Positions 8,885 through 18,026 are shown, numbered from the stretch's first letter. The stretch is DNA of 64,000 nucleotides from Actibacterium sp. 188UL27-1 (GCF_016901225.1 NZ_JAFEUL010000004.1:62001-126000), one strand, 5' to 3'. Made by a program: numbers and translations. Notes: generated by a model from the letters alone, not told the origin.

Positions 8885-9481
8885 TTACAAGCCGGGGATG
8901 CCGGTCAGGCATAGTCTGGCGACCAGGGCGGCATAGCTGCGGCGGGCTTCTTCATCCGCGGTGGGGTTCCACATGTAAAACCAGTTGAGCATGCCGAAGA
9001 CAGACATCGTCGTCGCACGTAATTTGGCGGTATCGCCGTCAAAGACGTCGGGTGCCACCGCGGCGATCAGATCGCTGACATGGGCCACGACATCACGCTG
9101 ATACCCCAGCAGCACGACTTGGCGTTCTGCCGACAGACGGCGCAGGCTGGTGGCCTGAAGACGGTGGGCATGGTCGGCACCTTGATAATCCAGCAGAATG
9201 TCCACCAGCGTGCGGCGAAACCGATCCTCGGCGGACGGGCTGGTCGGATCTGGCTGGCACACACGGTTTCGTAATCCGCAGAGCCGCTGATCCAGAATGG
9301 CGAACAGGATGTCATCCTTGCCGCCGTAATAGTGATAGATGCTCGCCTTGGAGATCTGGCACGCCTCGGCCACCCGATTGACGGGGGTGCCATCGAACCC
9401 GTCCTCCGCAAACAGCCGGGCGGCATGGTCCAGGATCGCCTGTCGTTTGGCGTCGTGGTCCTTTGCAATGGGCCGGGCCAC
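8885..9481 (-). CDS. paaR: TetR-family regulator of the phenylacetate cluster (PaaR-like)
   Basis: A 198-residue TetR-type repressor. The N-terminal helix-turn-helix (about residues 12-55) includes ILDHAARLFAEDGFDGTPV, VAEACQISKASIYHYYGGKDD and the recognition helix SIYHYY. The rest is an all-helical ligand domain. The start is GTG at 9481, three bases after the paaK stop, so it is the last gene of the paaI-paaK-paaR transcript. In other bacteria PaaR represses paa genes and is released by phenylacetyl-CoA. That role is inferred from position, and the symbol is tentative. The nearest operator candidate is the GACC-N4-GGTC palindrome between paaI and paaZ. Confidence 0.75.
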   Translation of the reverse strand: MARPIAKDHDAKRQAILDHAARLFAEDGFDGTPVNRVAEACQISKASIYHYYGGKDDILFAILDQRLCGLRNRVCQPDPTSPSAEDRFRRTLVDILLDYQGADHAHRLQATSLRRLSAERQVVLLGYQRDVVAHVSDLIAAVAPDVFDGDTAKLRATTMSVFGMLNWFYMWNPTADEEARRSYAALVARLCLTGIPGL

Positions 9482-9484
9482 CCG

Positions 9485-10792
9485 TTACGCCTTGCGGCGG
9501 TCGATCACACGCACGGCCTTGCCCTGGGACCGTGCCACCTGACCCGGCAGATCCACATGGACCTCCGTTGACAGACCCACACTGTCCTTGATCCGGCGCT
9601 CCAGGGCGATAGCGAGGGTTTGGCGGCTGGCCTCATCCGCACATTCCGGCGTGGCCTCCACATGGACGCGCATCGCATCCCTGCGATCCTGGTGAAACAG
9701 CTCGATCTGGAAATGCGGTGCCAACCCGTCCATGGCGACCAGCTGTTCCTCGATCTGGGTTGGGAACACATTGACCCCACGCAAGATCATCATGTCATCG
9801 GAGCGCCCGGTGATCTTGGCCATCCGCCGCATCGACCGCGCCGTCCCGGGCATCAACTGGGTCAGGTCGCGGGTCCGGTAGCGGATCATCGGCATCCCTT
9901 CCTTGGTCAAGGTGGTGAAGACCAGCTCTCCGCGTGCGCCATCAGCCACGGGCTCTCCGGTTTCGGGGCTGATGATCTCTGGGTAGAAATGATCTTCCCA
10001 GATATGCAGCCCGTCCTTGGTCTCCACACATTCATTGGCGACGCCGGGCCCCATGATTTCAGAGAGGCCATAGATATCGACGGCGTGCATATCAAAGGCC
10101 TGCTCGATCTCGGCCCGCATGGCATTGGTCCAGGGCTCGGCCCCGAAAATGCCGACTTGAAGGGAACTTGCCCTGGGGTCCAGGCCTTGGCTGTGGAACT
10201 CCTCCAGAATATTCAGGATGTAGGACGGCGTGACCGTGATCGCCTGGGGTTGAAAATCGTTGATCAGGGTGACCTGTTTGGTGGTCTGGCCCCCGCTCAT
10301 GGGGATGACCGTGGCGCCCAACCGCTCGATCCCATGATGCGCACCCAGTCCCCCGGTGAACAGGCCATAGCCATAGGCGTTATGCACCATATCCCCTGGC
10401 CGCACACCGGCGGCGCGCAGGGACCGGGCCACAAGATCGGCAAAATTCTCGCAATCCTGCGCGGTGTAACCCACCACCGTCGCCCGCCCGGTTGTACCGG
10501 ATGAGGCATGGATGCGCCGGATCTGGCTGCGGGGCACGGCAAACAGCCCGAACGGATAGTGATCGCGCAGGTCGCTTTTCATGGTGAACGGAAATCGCGC
10601 CAGATCTTTGAGCGATGTCAGGTCACCGGGATGCACGCCCGCCGCGTCAAAGCGGGCCTTGTAGAACGGCACATTCTGATAGGCATGGTGCAGCGACCAT
10701 TTCAGCCGGTCCAATTGCAGCGCCTCGATCTCGTCCCGTGACGCATATTCAATCGGATCAAGCTCTTCCCTGCGGGCACCTAACTCTTTCAC
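9485..10792 (-). CDS. paaK: Phenylacetate-CoA ligase
   Basis: Activates phenylacetate with ATP and CoA to phenylacetyl-CoA, the first step of the aerobic phenylacetate pathway. The 435-residue length is typical. Seen in the sequence are the adenylate-forming P-loop HASSGTTGRATVVGYT, the acyl-adenylate region DIYGLSEIMGPGVANEC and the YRTRDLT hinge region. The C-terminal domain has ITGRSDDMMILRGVNVFPTQIEE. The start overlaps the paaI stop by four bases (ATGA), so the two are translationally coupled. Cytoplasmic. Confidence 0.95.
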   Translation of the reverse strand: MKELGARREELDPIEYASRDEIEALQLDRLKWSLHHAYQNVPFYKARFDAAGVHPGDLTSLKDLARFPFTMKSDLRDHYPFGLFAVPRSQIRRIHASSGTTGRATVVGYTAQDCENFADLVARSLRAAGVRPGDMVHNAYGYGLFTGGLGAHHGIERLGATVIPMSGGQTTKQVTLINDFQPQAITVTPSYILNILEEFHSQGLDPRASSLQVGIFGAEPWTNAMRAEIEQAFDMHAVDIYGLSEIMGPGVANECVETKDGLHIWEDHFYPEIISPETGEPVADGARGELVFTTLTKEGMPMIRYRTRDLTQLMPGTARSMRRMAKITGRSDDMMILRGVNVFPTQIEEQLVAMDGLAPHFQIELFHQDRRDAMRVHVEATPECADEASRQTLAIALERRIKDSVGLSTEVHVDLPGQVARSQGKAVRVIDRRKA

Positions 10793-11226
10793 GTCTCAAT
10801 CTCCTGCGAACAAACCTGTCCCTTCAGGGTGCGCGAGGCGCCCCGAAACTCGGCAATCACAGCACCCGTCTGGTTGGTCACGGTGACATCCGTCAACCCG
10901 CTGCGGCCGGTCAGGGTGATTTCGCGCGCGCTGGCGGTCAGTCGGTCGCCGGGCTGGGCGGGGCTGATATAGGTGATCGTGTTGTGCTGGGCGACGGTCG
11001 ATTGATTGCGGCTGTTGCACGCAAAGGCAAAGGCGCTGTCGGCTAGGGCAAAGATCACGCCGCCATGGCAGATCCCGTGGCCGTTCAGGTGATGCGCCGC
11101 CACGGTCAGGGTCAGCACGGCGCGGCCTTCATCGATCTCTGCCAGCTCCATCCCAAACCAGGGGCTGGCCTGATCCGCCGCCCACATATGGTCGGCCACG
11201 GATTGAGCGCGTTCTTTTGGTGTCAT
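10789..11226 (-). CDS. paaI: Hydroxyphenylacetyl-CoA thioesterase, hotdog fold
   Basis: A hotdog-fold thioesterase thought to rescue CoA from dead-end ring-hydroxylated phenylacetyl-CoA products. The 145-residue protein carries the active-site region HLNGHGICHGGVIFALADS. The frame reaches 11280, but that start would be TTG. The ATG at 11226 (MTPKERAQSVADHMW) matches family N-termini and leaves room for a promoter and operator before the divergent paaZ. It is the first gene of the minus-strand paaI-paaK-paaR operon. Confidence 0.9.
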   Translation of the reverse strand: MTPKERAQSVADHMWAADQASPWFGMELAEIDEGRAVLTLTVAAHHLNGHGICHGGVIFALADSAFAFACNSRNQSTVAQHNTITYISPAQPGDRLTASAREITLTGRSGLTDVTVTNQTGAVIAEFRGASRTLKGQVCSQEIET

Positions 11227-11266
11227 GTCTGACGCAACCTTGTTTTCCAGAACCGTTGCATAAGCC

Positions 11267-11278
11267 GACCGCTTGGTC
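11267..11278. promoter_or_regulatory. Candidate TetR/PaaR operator between paaI and paaZ
   Basis: GACC-GCTT-GGTC is a perfect 4-bp-arm palindrome lying in the 83-base gap between the divergent starts. PaaR sites described elsewhere contain GACC/GGTC half-sites, so this is a plausible control point for both operons. The arms are short, so chance occurrence cannot be excluded. Confidence 0.4.
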
Positions 11279-11309
11279 AATTAATTGCAGGAACGGGATG
11301 GAGGACAGT

Positions 11310-13340
11310 ATGGGCATTCGGGATATCGCGAGTTTTGCAGCCGGGCATTGGGTCCCGCCGGGATCGGGTGCACGGGAGATCGAGGATGCCGTGACCGGCA
11401 ACATCATCGCCCGCGCGGGCGATGGCGCCTTGGAGGTCGCGGGAATGCTTGATCATGCGCGGCGGGTTGGCGGCCCGGCCTTGCGCGCGCTGACCTTCCA
11501 TGACCGGGCCCGGATGCTCAAGGCGCTGGCCCTGGATCTGGCGCAACACAAGCCGGTGCTTTACGACCTGTCCTTTGCGACGGGTGCCACCCAGGCCGAC
11601 CACCTGATCGATATCGATGGCGGCATCGGCACGATGCTGGTCTTTGCCTCCAAGGGGCGGCGCGAGATGCCGGATGGCCATGTCTATCTGGACGGCGCGG
11701 TTGAGCAACTCAGCCGTAGTGGCACCTTTCTGGGTCAGCATATCTGCACCCCGCTCCAGGGGGTTGCGGTTCATATCAACGCGTTCAACTTCCCCGTCTG
11801 GGGCATGCTTGAAAAGCTGGCGCCGACCCTGCTGGCCGGTATGCCCGCCATCGTCAAACCCGCCACCGCAACCAGTTATGTCGCCGAACATGCGATGCGG
11901 ATCATGCTGGACAGTGGCCTGTTGCCCGACGGGGCGGTGCAACTTGTTTCGGGCGGGTTGGGCGACATGCTGGATCACCTCACATGCCAGGATGTGGTCA
12001 GTTTCACCGGGTCCGCCAATACCGCGTTCAAGCTGCGATCCCAGCCCCACTTGATGCGTAATTCGGTCCGGTTCATTGCAGAGCAGGACAGTTTGAACGC
12101 CACGATCCTTGGCCCCGATGCCGATCCGGGTTCACCCGAATTCGATCTGTTCGTCACCGGGATCCACCGGGAGATGACGGCCAAGGCCGGTCAGAAATGC
12201 ACCGCAATCCGCCGGATCATCGTGCCCGATGCGCGGGTGGAGGCGCTTGGCGCCGCCGTCACGGATCGGTTGCGCCAGACGGTGATCGGAGATCCCCGCG
12301 CCGCCGAGACGCAGATGGGCGCGCTGGTGTCCCAGGCGCAGCGCCGCGATGTGCTGGACAAGGCCGCCCTGATCGCCGGGGAGGCCACAGCACTGTACGG
12401 AGATCCGGGCAACTTCGCGGTGCAGGGGGCCGATGCCACCCGCGGCGCGTTTGTTCCGCCAATGCTCTATCACTGCCCTGATCCCGACGCCGCGCAACAG
12501 ATCCATGAGGTGGAGGCTTTTGGCCCCGTCGCGACCGTCATGGGATACCGCGATCTGGACCATGCGGTTGCGCTGGTGAATCGGGGGCAGGGCAGTCTGG
12601 TCGCCTCGGTCATCACCCATGACAGCCAGGTGGCCCGTGCCGTCGCGCTGGGGGCAGGGGCCTTCCACGGGCGGCTCTACTTTGACAACCGGGACACGAT
12701 GGCAGAGGCGACGGGCCATGGCGCACCCCTGCCGCACATGGTCCATGGCGGTCCCGGTCGCGCCGGCGGAGGAGAAGAGATGGGCGGCATCCGCGGTGTC
12801 ATGCATTACATGCAGCGGACCGCGATCCAGGGCAGCCCCGACATCCTAACCGCCATCGGCGGCAGTTGGGTTCCGGGCACGGCACCGGTGAGCAAACCCC
12901 ACCACCCGTTCACGCGGGGTTTCCACGACCTTGAGATCGGGGAGACGATACGAACCGCCAGCCGCACCGTCACCCTGCAGGACATCACCCATTTTGCCGA
13001 ATTCACGGGCGACACGTTTTACGCGCACATGGATGCCGCGGCCGCGGAGCGGAACCCGTTCTTTCCCGGACAGGTGGCCCATGGCTATCTGCTGTTATCC
13101 TTTGCGGCGGGGCTTTTCGTCGAACCGGCAGAAGGGCCGGTCCTGGCCAATACCGGGCTGGATGAGTTGCGTTTTATGAAACCGGTGGCGCCGGGTGATG
13201 CGATCAAGGTTCAACTGACCGTAAAGAAAAAGACAAAGCGCACGGAAGACTACGGTGAAGTGCGCTGGCACGTCATCCTGACCAACCAGGACGACGATTC
13301 CGTTGCGGAATATCAATTGCTGACCATGAACCGCTACTGA
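11310..13340 (+). CDS. paaZ: Bifunctional PaaZ: oxepin-CoA hydrolase / semialdehyde dehydrogenase
   Basis: Opens the oxepin-CoA ring and oxidises the resulting 3-oxo-5,6-dehydrosuberyl-CoA semialdehyde. The first part (about residues 1-520) is an aldehyde dehydrogenase with the NAD-binding strand [20 protein letters not shown], the [11 protein letters not shown] loop and the catalytic Cys in [12 protein letters not shown]. The last 150 residues are a MaoC-like hotdog hydratase ([20 protein letters not shown]). At 676 residues it is full length. The start at 11310 has GGAGGAC just upstream; an in-frame ATG at 11298 is less likely. The epoxidase genes paaABCDE and paaG are not in this window. 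Confidence 0.94.
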   Translation: MGIRDIASFAAGHWVPPGSGAREIEDAVTGNIIARAGDGALEVAGMLDHARRVGGPALRALTFHDRARMLKALALDLAQHKPVLYDLSFATGATQADHLIDIDGGIGTMLVFASKGRREMPDGHVYLDGAVEQLSRSGTFLGQHICTPLQGVAVHINAFNFPVWGMLEKLAPTLLAGMPAIVKPATATSYVAEHAMRIMLDSGLLPDGAVQLVSGGLGDMLDHLTCQDVVSFTGSANTAFKLRSQPHLMRNSVRFIAEQDSLNATILGPDADPGSPEFDLFVTGIHREMTAKAGQKCTAIRRIIVPDARVEALGAAVTDRLRQTVIGDPRAAETQMGALVSQAQRRDVLDKAALIAGEATALYGDPGNFAVQGADATRGAFVPPMLYHCPDPDAAQQIHEVEAFGPVATVMGYRDLDHAVALVNRGQGSLVASVITHDSQVARAVALGAGAFHGRLYFDNRDTMAEATGHGAPLPHMVHGGPGRAGGGEEMGGIRGVMHYMQRTAIQGSPDILTAIGGSWVPGTAPVSKPHHPFTRGFHDLEIGETIRTASRTVTLQDITHFAEFTGDTFYAHMDAAAAERNPFFPGQVAHGYLLLSFAAGLFVEPAEGPVLANTGLDELRFMKPVAPGDAIKVQLTVKKKTKRTEDYGEVRWHVILTNQDDDSVAEYQLLTMNRY

Positions 13341-13371
13341 CGTCACCGGGGCTTTGCCTTAGACTGGTGGC

Positions 13372-14130
13372 ATGAGTGTTGTCACCGCCACGTCGATCAA
13401 GGAAGACCTGACCACGTTTGGCGATCTCAAGGTCTGGTCGGTCCTGGTGACGCTGTTTGGCGATATGGCCGCAACGGATGGCGCCCATATCCCCGGGCCA
13501 ACCCTGACCTTGATCGGGTCAGAGATCGGTCTTCGGCCCGAGGCGCTGCGCGTCGCCCTTCACCGTCTGCGCAAGGATGGGTGGCTGACGGCGGACAAGG
13601 TCGGGCGGACCAGCCAATACCGGCTCAGCGACCGGGGGCGGGCCGAAACGCTGGACGTGTCCGGCCATATCTATCGCGCGACTGTCCCCGCGGGGACAGA
13701 ATGGTGGCTGACCATTCCGAACCCGGCCAGCTTTGCCGATCCTGACCCGGATAGCTTGCCTGTCGCGCCCGGGATCCTTCTGGCCAGCCGCCCGCCCGCC
13801 GATCAGGACACCCTGTTGGCGCGCGTGAACGCCCAGACCCTGCCGCGCTGGGTGACCGGGCGGGTGATGGCGGCGGAGATCACGCAAAGATATGCGGCAT
13901 TGCACAGCGTTCTGTCGGGTCATCCCATACCAAGGCCGGATCTGCCGCCTTTGGAGCGGCTCGGGCTGCGGATCCTTGTCCTTCACCATTGGCGCCGCAC
14001 CGCATTGCAGCACCTACCGGAGGCCGCGAGCCTGATGGGAACGGATTGGAGCGGGACGATGTGCCGCGACCTGGTACATCGCTGGCTAAAGGCGTTGCCA
14101 CGGCCCGATCTGGACAACCTGACGGCATAG
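13372..14130 (+). CDS. paaX: PaaX-family transcriptional regulator
   Basis: A 252-residue PaaX-type repressor, normally released by phenylacetyl-CoA. The N-terminal winged helix contains IGLRPEALRVALHRLRKDGWLTADKVGRTSQYRLS, given here as one region (residues about 50-85) with the recognition helix RVALHRLRKDGWL. The C-terminal domain has the family's tryptophan-rich and RLGLRILVLHHWRR features. It lies 31 bases after paaZ in the same direction, so it is probably co-transcribed. A PaaX gene alongside a PaaR-like gene in one cluster is unusual. A 16-bp perfect palindrome (13683-13698) sits inside the coding sequence. Confidence 0.88.
   Translation: MSVVTATSIKEDLTTFGDLKVWSVLVTLFGDMAATDGAHIPGPTLTLIGSEIGLRPEALRVALHRLRKDGWLTADKVGRTSQYRLSDRGRAETLDVSGHIYRATVPAGTEWWLTIPNPASFADPDPDSLPVAPGILLASRPPADQDTLLARVNAQTLPRWVTGRVMAAEITQRYAALHSVLSGHPIPRPDLPPLERLGLRILVLHHWRRTALQHLPEAASLMGTDWSGTMCRDLVHRWLKALPRPDLDNLTA
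13683..13698. repeat. 16-bp perfect palindrome, copy 1 (inside paaX)
   Basis: TGTCCCCGCGGGGACA is its own reverse complement. It encodes Val-Pro-Ala-Gly-Thr in the paaX frame. Identical copies occur at 33404-33419 and 33696-33711. Confidence 0.9.
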
Positions 14131-14134
14131 GCCC

Positions 14135-14701
14135 TTAGCTCAGCCGACGAAGCAAAAGCGCTATGGCCGCCTTGAACCGGTCGGGGTCTTCCTCTGCCCG
14201 GGCCGCCAACTGACCGCCTTCGAGGGTGGCCAACATGGCCGATGCTTCCAGCCGCGGTTCCTCCACAGCCTGAATGGTGCCATCGGTCTGACCCAAGGCA
14301 AACGTTGCCTCCATCCAGGCCAGAACCATCCCGCGAAACCGCCTGAGCTGAGCAATCACATCTTGGTTCAGGCTGTCGCGGCTGGCGGAAAACGACACGC
14401 ACAGGCACAGGCTCTTACCATTGTTATGGGCCTCCCGATATTGGTGGATCAACGCCTGCAACCGGCCGCTGGCTGTTACTTCGGTTGTTTCAATCCGATG
14501 GCAAAGCTCTTTCAACTCTTGGGTGTAGCGCTCCATCAAGGCGACGGATAGATCGGCCTTTGTCGGGAAATGGTGGTGAATGCTGGCTTTGCGGATGCCC
14601 ACTTCAGCCGCCAGATCGGCATAGCTGAACCCATCAAAGCCCCGGGATCGGGCAGAGCGTTCGGCGGAGTCGAGCAAGGCGGTTTTGGTTTTGGCGGGCA
14701 T
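14135..14701 (-). CDS. TetR-family transcriptional regulator
   Basis: A 188-residue TetR-type regulator. The helix-turn-helix is near the N-terminus (ALLDSAERSARSRGFDGF, then YADLAAEVGIRKASIHHHF). The frame extends upstream to 14872, but that part is not protein-like. The ATG at 14701 (MPAKTKTALLDSAE) is the natural family start. The C-terminal domain resembles the TetR_C_6/AcuR-like group. It ends convergently against paaX with four bases between the stops. No obvious target gene adjoins it apart from itself, and an inverted repeat at 14719-14740 may be its own operator. The ligand is unknown. Confidence 0.82.
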   Translation of the reverse strand: MPAKTKTALLDSAERSARSRGFDGFSYADLAAEVGIRKASIHHHFPTKADLSVALMERYTQELKELCHRIETTEVTASGRLQALIHQYREAHNNGKSLCLCVSFSASRDSLNQDVIAQLRRFRGMVLAWMEATFALGQTDGTIQAVEEPRLEASAMLATLEGGQLAARAEEDPDRFKAAIALLLRRLS

Positions 14702-14718
14702 GGATCGGCCTGTTCTGT

Positions 14719-14740
14719 CTGACTTGCTGTATTTAGTCAG
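14719..14740. promoter_or_regulatory. Candidate operator of the TetR gene
   Basis: CTGACT and AGTCAG form a perfect 6-bp inverted repeat over 22 bp, 18 bases upstream of the TetR start. It overlaps a plausible promoter on the minus strand (TTGTAA, 16-base spacer, TAAATA). Size and position fit TetR autorepression, but this is pattern-based only. Confidence 0.4.
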
Positions 14741-14878
14741 CCTTTCGAGGGTTACAAAGGCGCCTGGTGGCCCCCCTGTCCAGCTTGCCGTGGCGTGAAC
14801 TTGCCGACGGCGCGGCGAGCCGCTTGCAACCCCTGGCCGAAATGGCGCCAATTTTAGCAAAGATCTTTGCATTCAACC

Positions 14879-14959
14879 GTGAGGTGTTGTGACCGTGTTA
14901 TCACCTGCACGGTACGACAGGATCAGCGCCACGTGCTGGTGGCGGATTATGACGAGTAA
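14879..14959 (+). CDS. Possible 26-residue small ORF followed by a terminator
   Basis: In the 349-base gap between the TetR gene and the GMC gene, a GTG-started frame of 26 codons encodes a Cys-rich start (VRCCDRVITCTV) and an acidic end (LVADYDE). It is followed 27 bases later by a strong intrinsic terminator on the same strand. The terminator implies a plus-strand transcript here, either this peptide, a small RNA, or the tail of a decayed gene. No ribosome-binding site is convincing. Low confidence. Confidence 0.2.
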   Translation: MRCCDRVITCTVRQDQRHVLVADYDE

Positions 14960-14984
14960 CCGTGGTGGTTGGGTGTTAGGGGAA

Positions 14985-15011
14985 GGGCCGGGCTGATGCC
15001 CGGCTCTTTTT
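14985..15011 (+). terminator. Intrinsic terminator
   Basis: The perfect stem GCCGGGC / GCCCGGC with loop TGAT is followed by TCTTTTT, a textbook rho-independent terminator on the plus strand. The only upstream plus-strand candidate within 800 bases is the small ORF at 14879-14959 or read-through from paaX. Confidence 0.75.
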
Positions 15012-15050
15012 ACATGGGCCGCGATGTCACCCCGATTGACCCTCCGCGTG

Positions 15051-16646
15051 TCAGGAGGCCATCATTAGGTCACTTGCCTTTTCGCCGATCATGATCGCGG
15101 GCGCATTGGTATTGCCCGACACGATCTCTGGCATGATCGAACAATCGGCCACGCGCAGCCCGTCAATGCCGATCACCCGCAGGGTCGGATCCACCACGGC
15201 CTGATCGCCGGACCCCATCCGGCATGTTCCAGCCGGATGATAGATGGAGGAGCTGTTGCTGCGCGCCCAATCCAGCGTGCCGTCGTAATCATCCATGCCC
15301 AGGCTCGCATCGGGCCGGAACTCAGTCGACACTTTCGAGGCGAGGGGGGCATGCTGCGCGATCCGCCGCGCGATCTTGACCCCTTCTACGATCGTCTGGC
15401 AATCCGTCGTGGTCGACAGATAGTTCGGTATTATTTTGGGATATGTCTTTGGGTCAGGCCCGTTCAGCCGGATCTCCCCACGGCTTTCCGGGCGCAACTG
15501 ACAGACCGACATGGTGAACGCCGAAAACGGATGAACGCCCTCACCGGGGCTGTCAGCCGACCAGGGTTGCACATGGAACTGGATGTCGGGGGTTTCGACC
15601 TCGGGCCGGGTTTTCATGAAACCGGTCGCCAGGCTCGCGGCCATCGTCATGGGACCTGCGCGGAACAACGCGTATTTCAGGCCGATCTTCATCTGGTTGA
15701 CCAAGCTGCGGACCTCGTCATTCAGGGTTGGCTCGTTGCATTTATAGACCAGCCGGGCCTGAAGGTGATCCTGCAATCCCTGACCCACCCCGGACAGATC
15801 GTGCCGCACCTCGATCCCGTTCTGATTGAGGTGATCTGCCGGACCAATGCCCGACTGCATCAGGATCTGCGGCGAACCGATGGCGCCCGAAGACAGCACA
15901 ACCTCGCGCCGGACATGGATCGTTTTGGTCAGCCCGTCACGGCCCGCATAGGTCAGCCCGGTGATCTTTTTGCTGTCATCCATCAGCAGTTTTTGCACAT
16001 GGGCGCGGGTGATGATCTTGAGGTTGGGCCGACTGCGCACCGGGTTCAGATAGGCGACCGCGGCAGAGCAGCGCCGACCGTTTCGCGTGGTCAGCTGAAA
16101 ATATCCCACCCCTTCTTGCTCTGCTCCGTTATAGTCGGGATTGAACGGATAACCGGCAGCCTGCGCCGCGGCCACCCAGGCATCGCAAATCGGGCGTTGG
16201 ATCCGCATGTTTGAGACCGAGAGCGGCCCGTCATCGCCGTGATAGGCATCGGCGCCGCGTTCGTTGTTTTCGGCCCGGATAAAAAGGGGGAGCACATCAT
16301 CCCATCCCCAGCCGACATTGCCCATCTGCCGCCAGCGGTTGTAGTCTTCCGCTTGCCCCCGGACGTAGAGCAGCCCGTTCAACGACGACGATCCGCCCAG
16401 CACCTTGCCACGGGGCCAGTCGATGGAGCGACCGTTCAGGCCGGGATCGGGCTCGGTCTTGTAGCACCAGTCGACGGAGGGATTATGCATGGTCTTGAAG
16501 TAACCCACGGGGACATGGATCCACGGGTTGAGGTCGCGTCCGCCGGCCTCCAGCAGGATCACCTTGACGGATGGGTCCGCGCTCAGACGGTTGGCCAGAA
16601 CGCATCCGGCCGACCCAGCGCCGACCACCACGAAATCTGCATCCAT
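15051..16646 (-). CDS. GMC-family FAD oxidoreductase (choline dehydrogenase-like)
   Basis: A 531-residue flavoprotein that oxidises an alcohol to an aldehyde; the substrate is not known. The N-terminal Rossmann motif is DFVVVGAGSAGCVLANRLS with the Glu of LLEAGG. The GMC signatures are WPRGKVLGGSSSLNGLLYVR and the segment SSGAIGSPQILMQSGIGP. The catalytic C-terminal region has SSIYHPAGTCRMG and VSGNTNAPAIMIGEKASD. The upstream in-frame ATG at 16661 supplies the ribosome-binding site GGGGGGA for the chosen start at 16646. It is divergent from a TRAP transporter operon, so its substrate may be the imported solute. Confidence 0.9.
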   Translation of the reverse strand: MDADFVVVGAGSAGCVLANRLSADPSVKVILLEAGGRDLNPWIHVPVGYFKTMHNPSVDWCYKTEPDPGLNGRSIDWPRGKVLGGSSSLNGLLYVRGQAEDYNRWRQMGNVGWGWDDVLPLFIRAENNERGADAYHGDDGPLSVSNMRIQRPICDAWVAAAQAAGYPFNPDYNGAEQEGVGYFQLTTRNGRRCSAAVAYLNPVRSRPNLKIITRAHVQKLLMDDSKKITGLTYAGRDGLTKTIHVRREVVLSSGAIGSPQILMQSGIGPADHLNQNGIEVRHDLSGVGQGLQDHLQARLVYKCNEPTLNDEVRSLVNQMKIGLKYALFRAGPMTMAASLATGFMKTRPEVETPDIQFHVQPWSADSPGEGVHPFSAFTMSVCQLRPESRGEIRLNGPDPKTYPKIIPNYLSTTTDCQTIVEGVKIARRIAQHAPLASKVSTEFRPDASLGMDDYDGTLDWARSNSSSIYHPAGTCRMGSGDQAVVDPTLRVIGIDGLRVADCSIMPEIVSGNTNAPAIMIGEKASDLMMAS

Positions 16647-16675
16647 TGGACATCCCCCCATTCGTTATTTTTCAC

Positions 16676-16727
16676 ATTTCAAAAAACTGTATACAAAACC
16701 GCTTTTGCCGACTAGTATTTTTTGAAA
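16676..16727. promoter_or_regulatory. Long-spaced 10-bp inverted repeat between the GMC and dctP genes
   Basis: TTTCAAAAAA (16677-16686) and TTTTTTGAAA (16718-16727) are exact reverse complements separated by 31 bases. They lie in the AT-rich 123-base gap between the divergent GMC and TRAP genes. The position suits an operator controlling both units, most likely for the IclR regulator at the end of the TRAP operon. Repeat identity and location are seen; the regulator assignment is inferred. Confidence 0.5.
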
Positions 16728-16769
16728 CCAAAAGTCTCAATAACACGACACCAATCGGGAGGAACGACT

Positions 16770-18002
16770 ATGGGTGTAGGTGATAAACTGGGCCGTATTA
16801 CGCGGCGTGACCTTATGAAACTGTCGGGGCAGTACGGGCTGAGCTCGACATTACTGGCTGCGGGCAGCTTCGGGGGCGCGATGAGCCTGGCCAATCTGGC
16901 AAGTGCTGCGGAGTCGACCTATGAGCGTCGCTTTTCCAAAGAAGCCAAGCACACGCTGAAGTTCGGCGCCGCCGGTTTCAACGCGCGCAACCTGTTGATC
17001 GAGCGGGCCGGCGCCCTGGAATTTGCCCGCGACCTGGAAAGCCGCACCGATGGCGAGATCCGGATCGAATTCATTGGCGACAACCAGATCTGCAACCAGC
17101 CTTCTTGTGTGGAGAAAGCCCAGCAGGGCATCGTCGATATCTATGCGGCCTCTACCCAAAACTCTGCCGGTGGTGCCCCTTACCTGAACGTGCTGGACTA
17201 CGCCTACATGTTCCCGGGCCGTGCGTCGCAGTACCACTTTTTGTACCACCCGGATTCCGTCAAGATCCTGCGCGATCCGTTTGAGCAGCGCCATGGCCTT
17301 AAATTCCTGTTCAGCCACTGCGAATTGCGCGGCATCCAGATGGGTCTCGCCTGGCAGGACAAGCCGACCATCACCAAAGTCGAAGAGATGTTCGGCACCA
17401 AGAACCGCGTCACCGGCACCCAGTTGGGCCGGATCGCGATGCAGGCCTTGAACCTGAACCCCGTGCCTGTTGCATGGGAGGAAACGCTTGATGGTCTGAA
17501 GCAGGGCCTGATCGACGGGGCAGAGACCTGGGCCTCGGCCGTGGCTTACGCCAACATGTCGCCGGTTGTGTCGCAGTCGGTCGACCTCAAGTTCTTCTGC
17601 GGCACCGAGCATACCGCCATGAATGCATCCGTCTTTGACGGCCTTGAGGGTTATTTGCAGGACGCTGTCATGGAAAGTGCCTACTGGGCGCAGGTCCATG
17701 TTCAGGCCGCCAACGAGGCCGCGCTGGTCAAGACAGTGGGATATTCTGACCCGCAACTGCCTGACACGATCTTTGCCAAAAACAACGTCCGGATCGCCTT
17801 CCTAGAGGACGCGGAGATAAAAGTGGCCGAAGAGATGTGTTCACCCGAATTCCAGCCGCAACTGTGGGAGCAGTGGCGCGAGCGTCTGAACGGATGGGCC
17901 GGTGGCATCGACACCTACCAGGAAATCTACGATATCGCGCGTGAAGTTGATGCGGATATGCTGCCCGAAAATGTCGAGCCGCGCCGCTGGTGGAAAGGCT
18001 GA
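16770..18002 (+). CDS. dctP: TRAP transporter substrate-binding protein (DctP family)
   Basis: Periplasmic solute receptor of a tripartite ATP-independent transporter, 410 residues. It has a twin-arginine export signal: RITRRDLMKLSG followed by a hydrophobic stretch ending near ANLASAAES. The mature domain has DctP-type features such as GEIRIEFIGDNQICN, ALNLNPVPVAWEETLDGLKQG and the GAETWASA segment. The start at 16770 is preferred over 16722 because GGGAGG lies six bases upstream. The solute is unknown; the neighbouring GMC enzyme suggests an alcohol or a hydroxy or amino acid derivative. Confidence 0.9.
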   Translation: MGVGDKLGRITRRDLMKLSGQYGLSSTLLAAGSFGGAMSLANLASAAESTYERRFSKEAKHTLKFGAAGFNARNLLIERAGALEFARDLESRTDGEIRIEFIGDNQICNQPSCVEKAQQGIVDIYAASTQNSAGGAPYLNVLDYAYMFPGRASQYHFLYHPDSVKILRDPFEQRHGLKFLFSHCELRGIQMGLAWQDKPTITKVEEMFGTKNRVTGTQLGRIAMQALNLNPVPVAWEETLDGLKQGLIDGAETWASAVAYANMSPVVSQSVDLKFFCGTEHTAMNASVFDGLEGYLQDAVMESAYWAQVHVQAANEAALVKTVGYSDPQLPDTIFAKNNVRIAFLEDAEIKVAEEMCSPEFQPQLWEQWRERLNGWAGGIDTYQEIYDIAREVDADMLPENVEPRRWWKG

Positions 18003-18026
18003 TCCGACCGGATCTAACAAGAAAGG

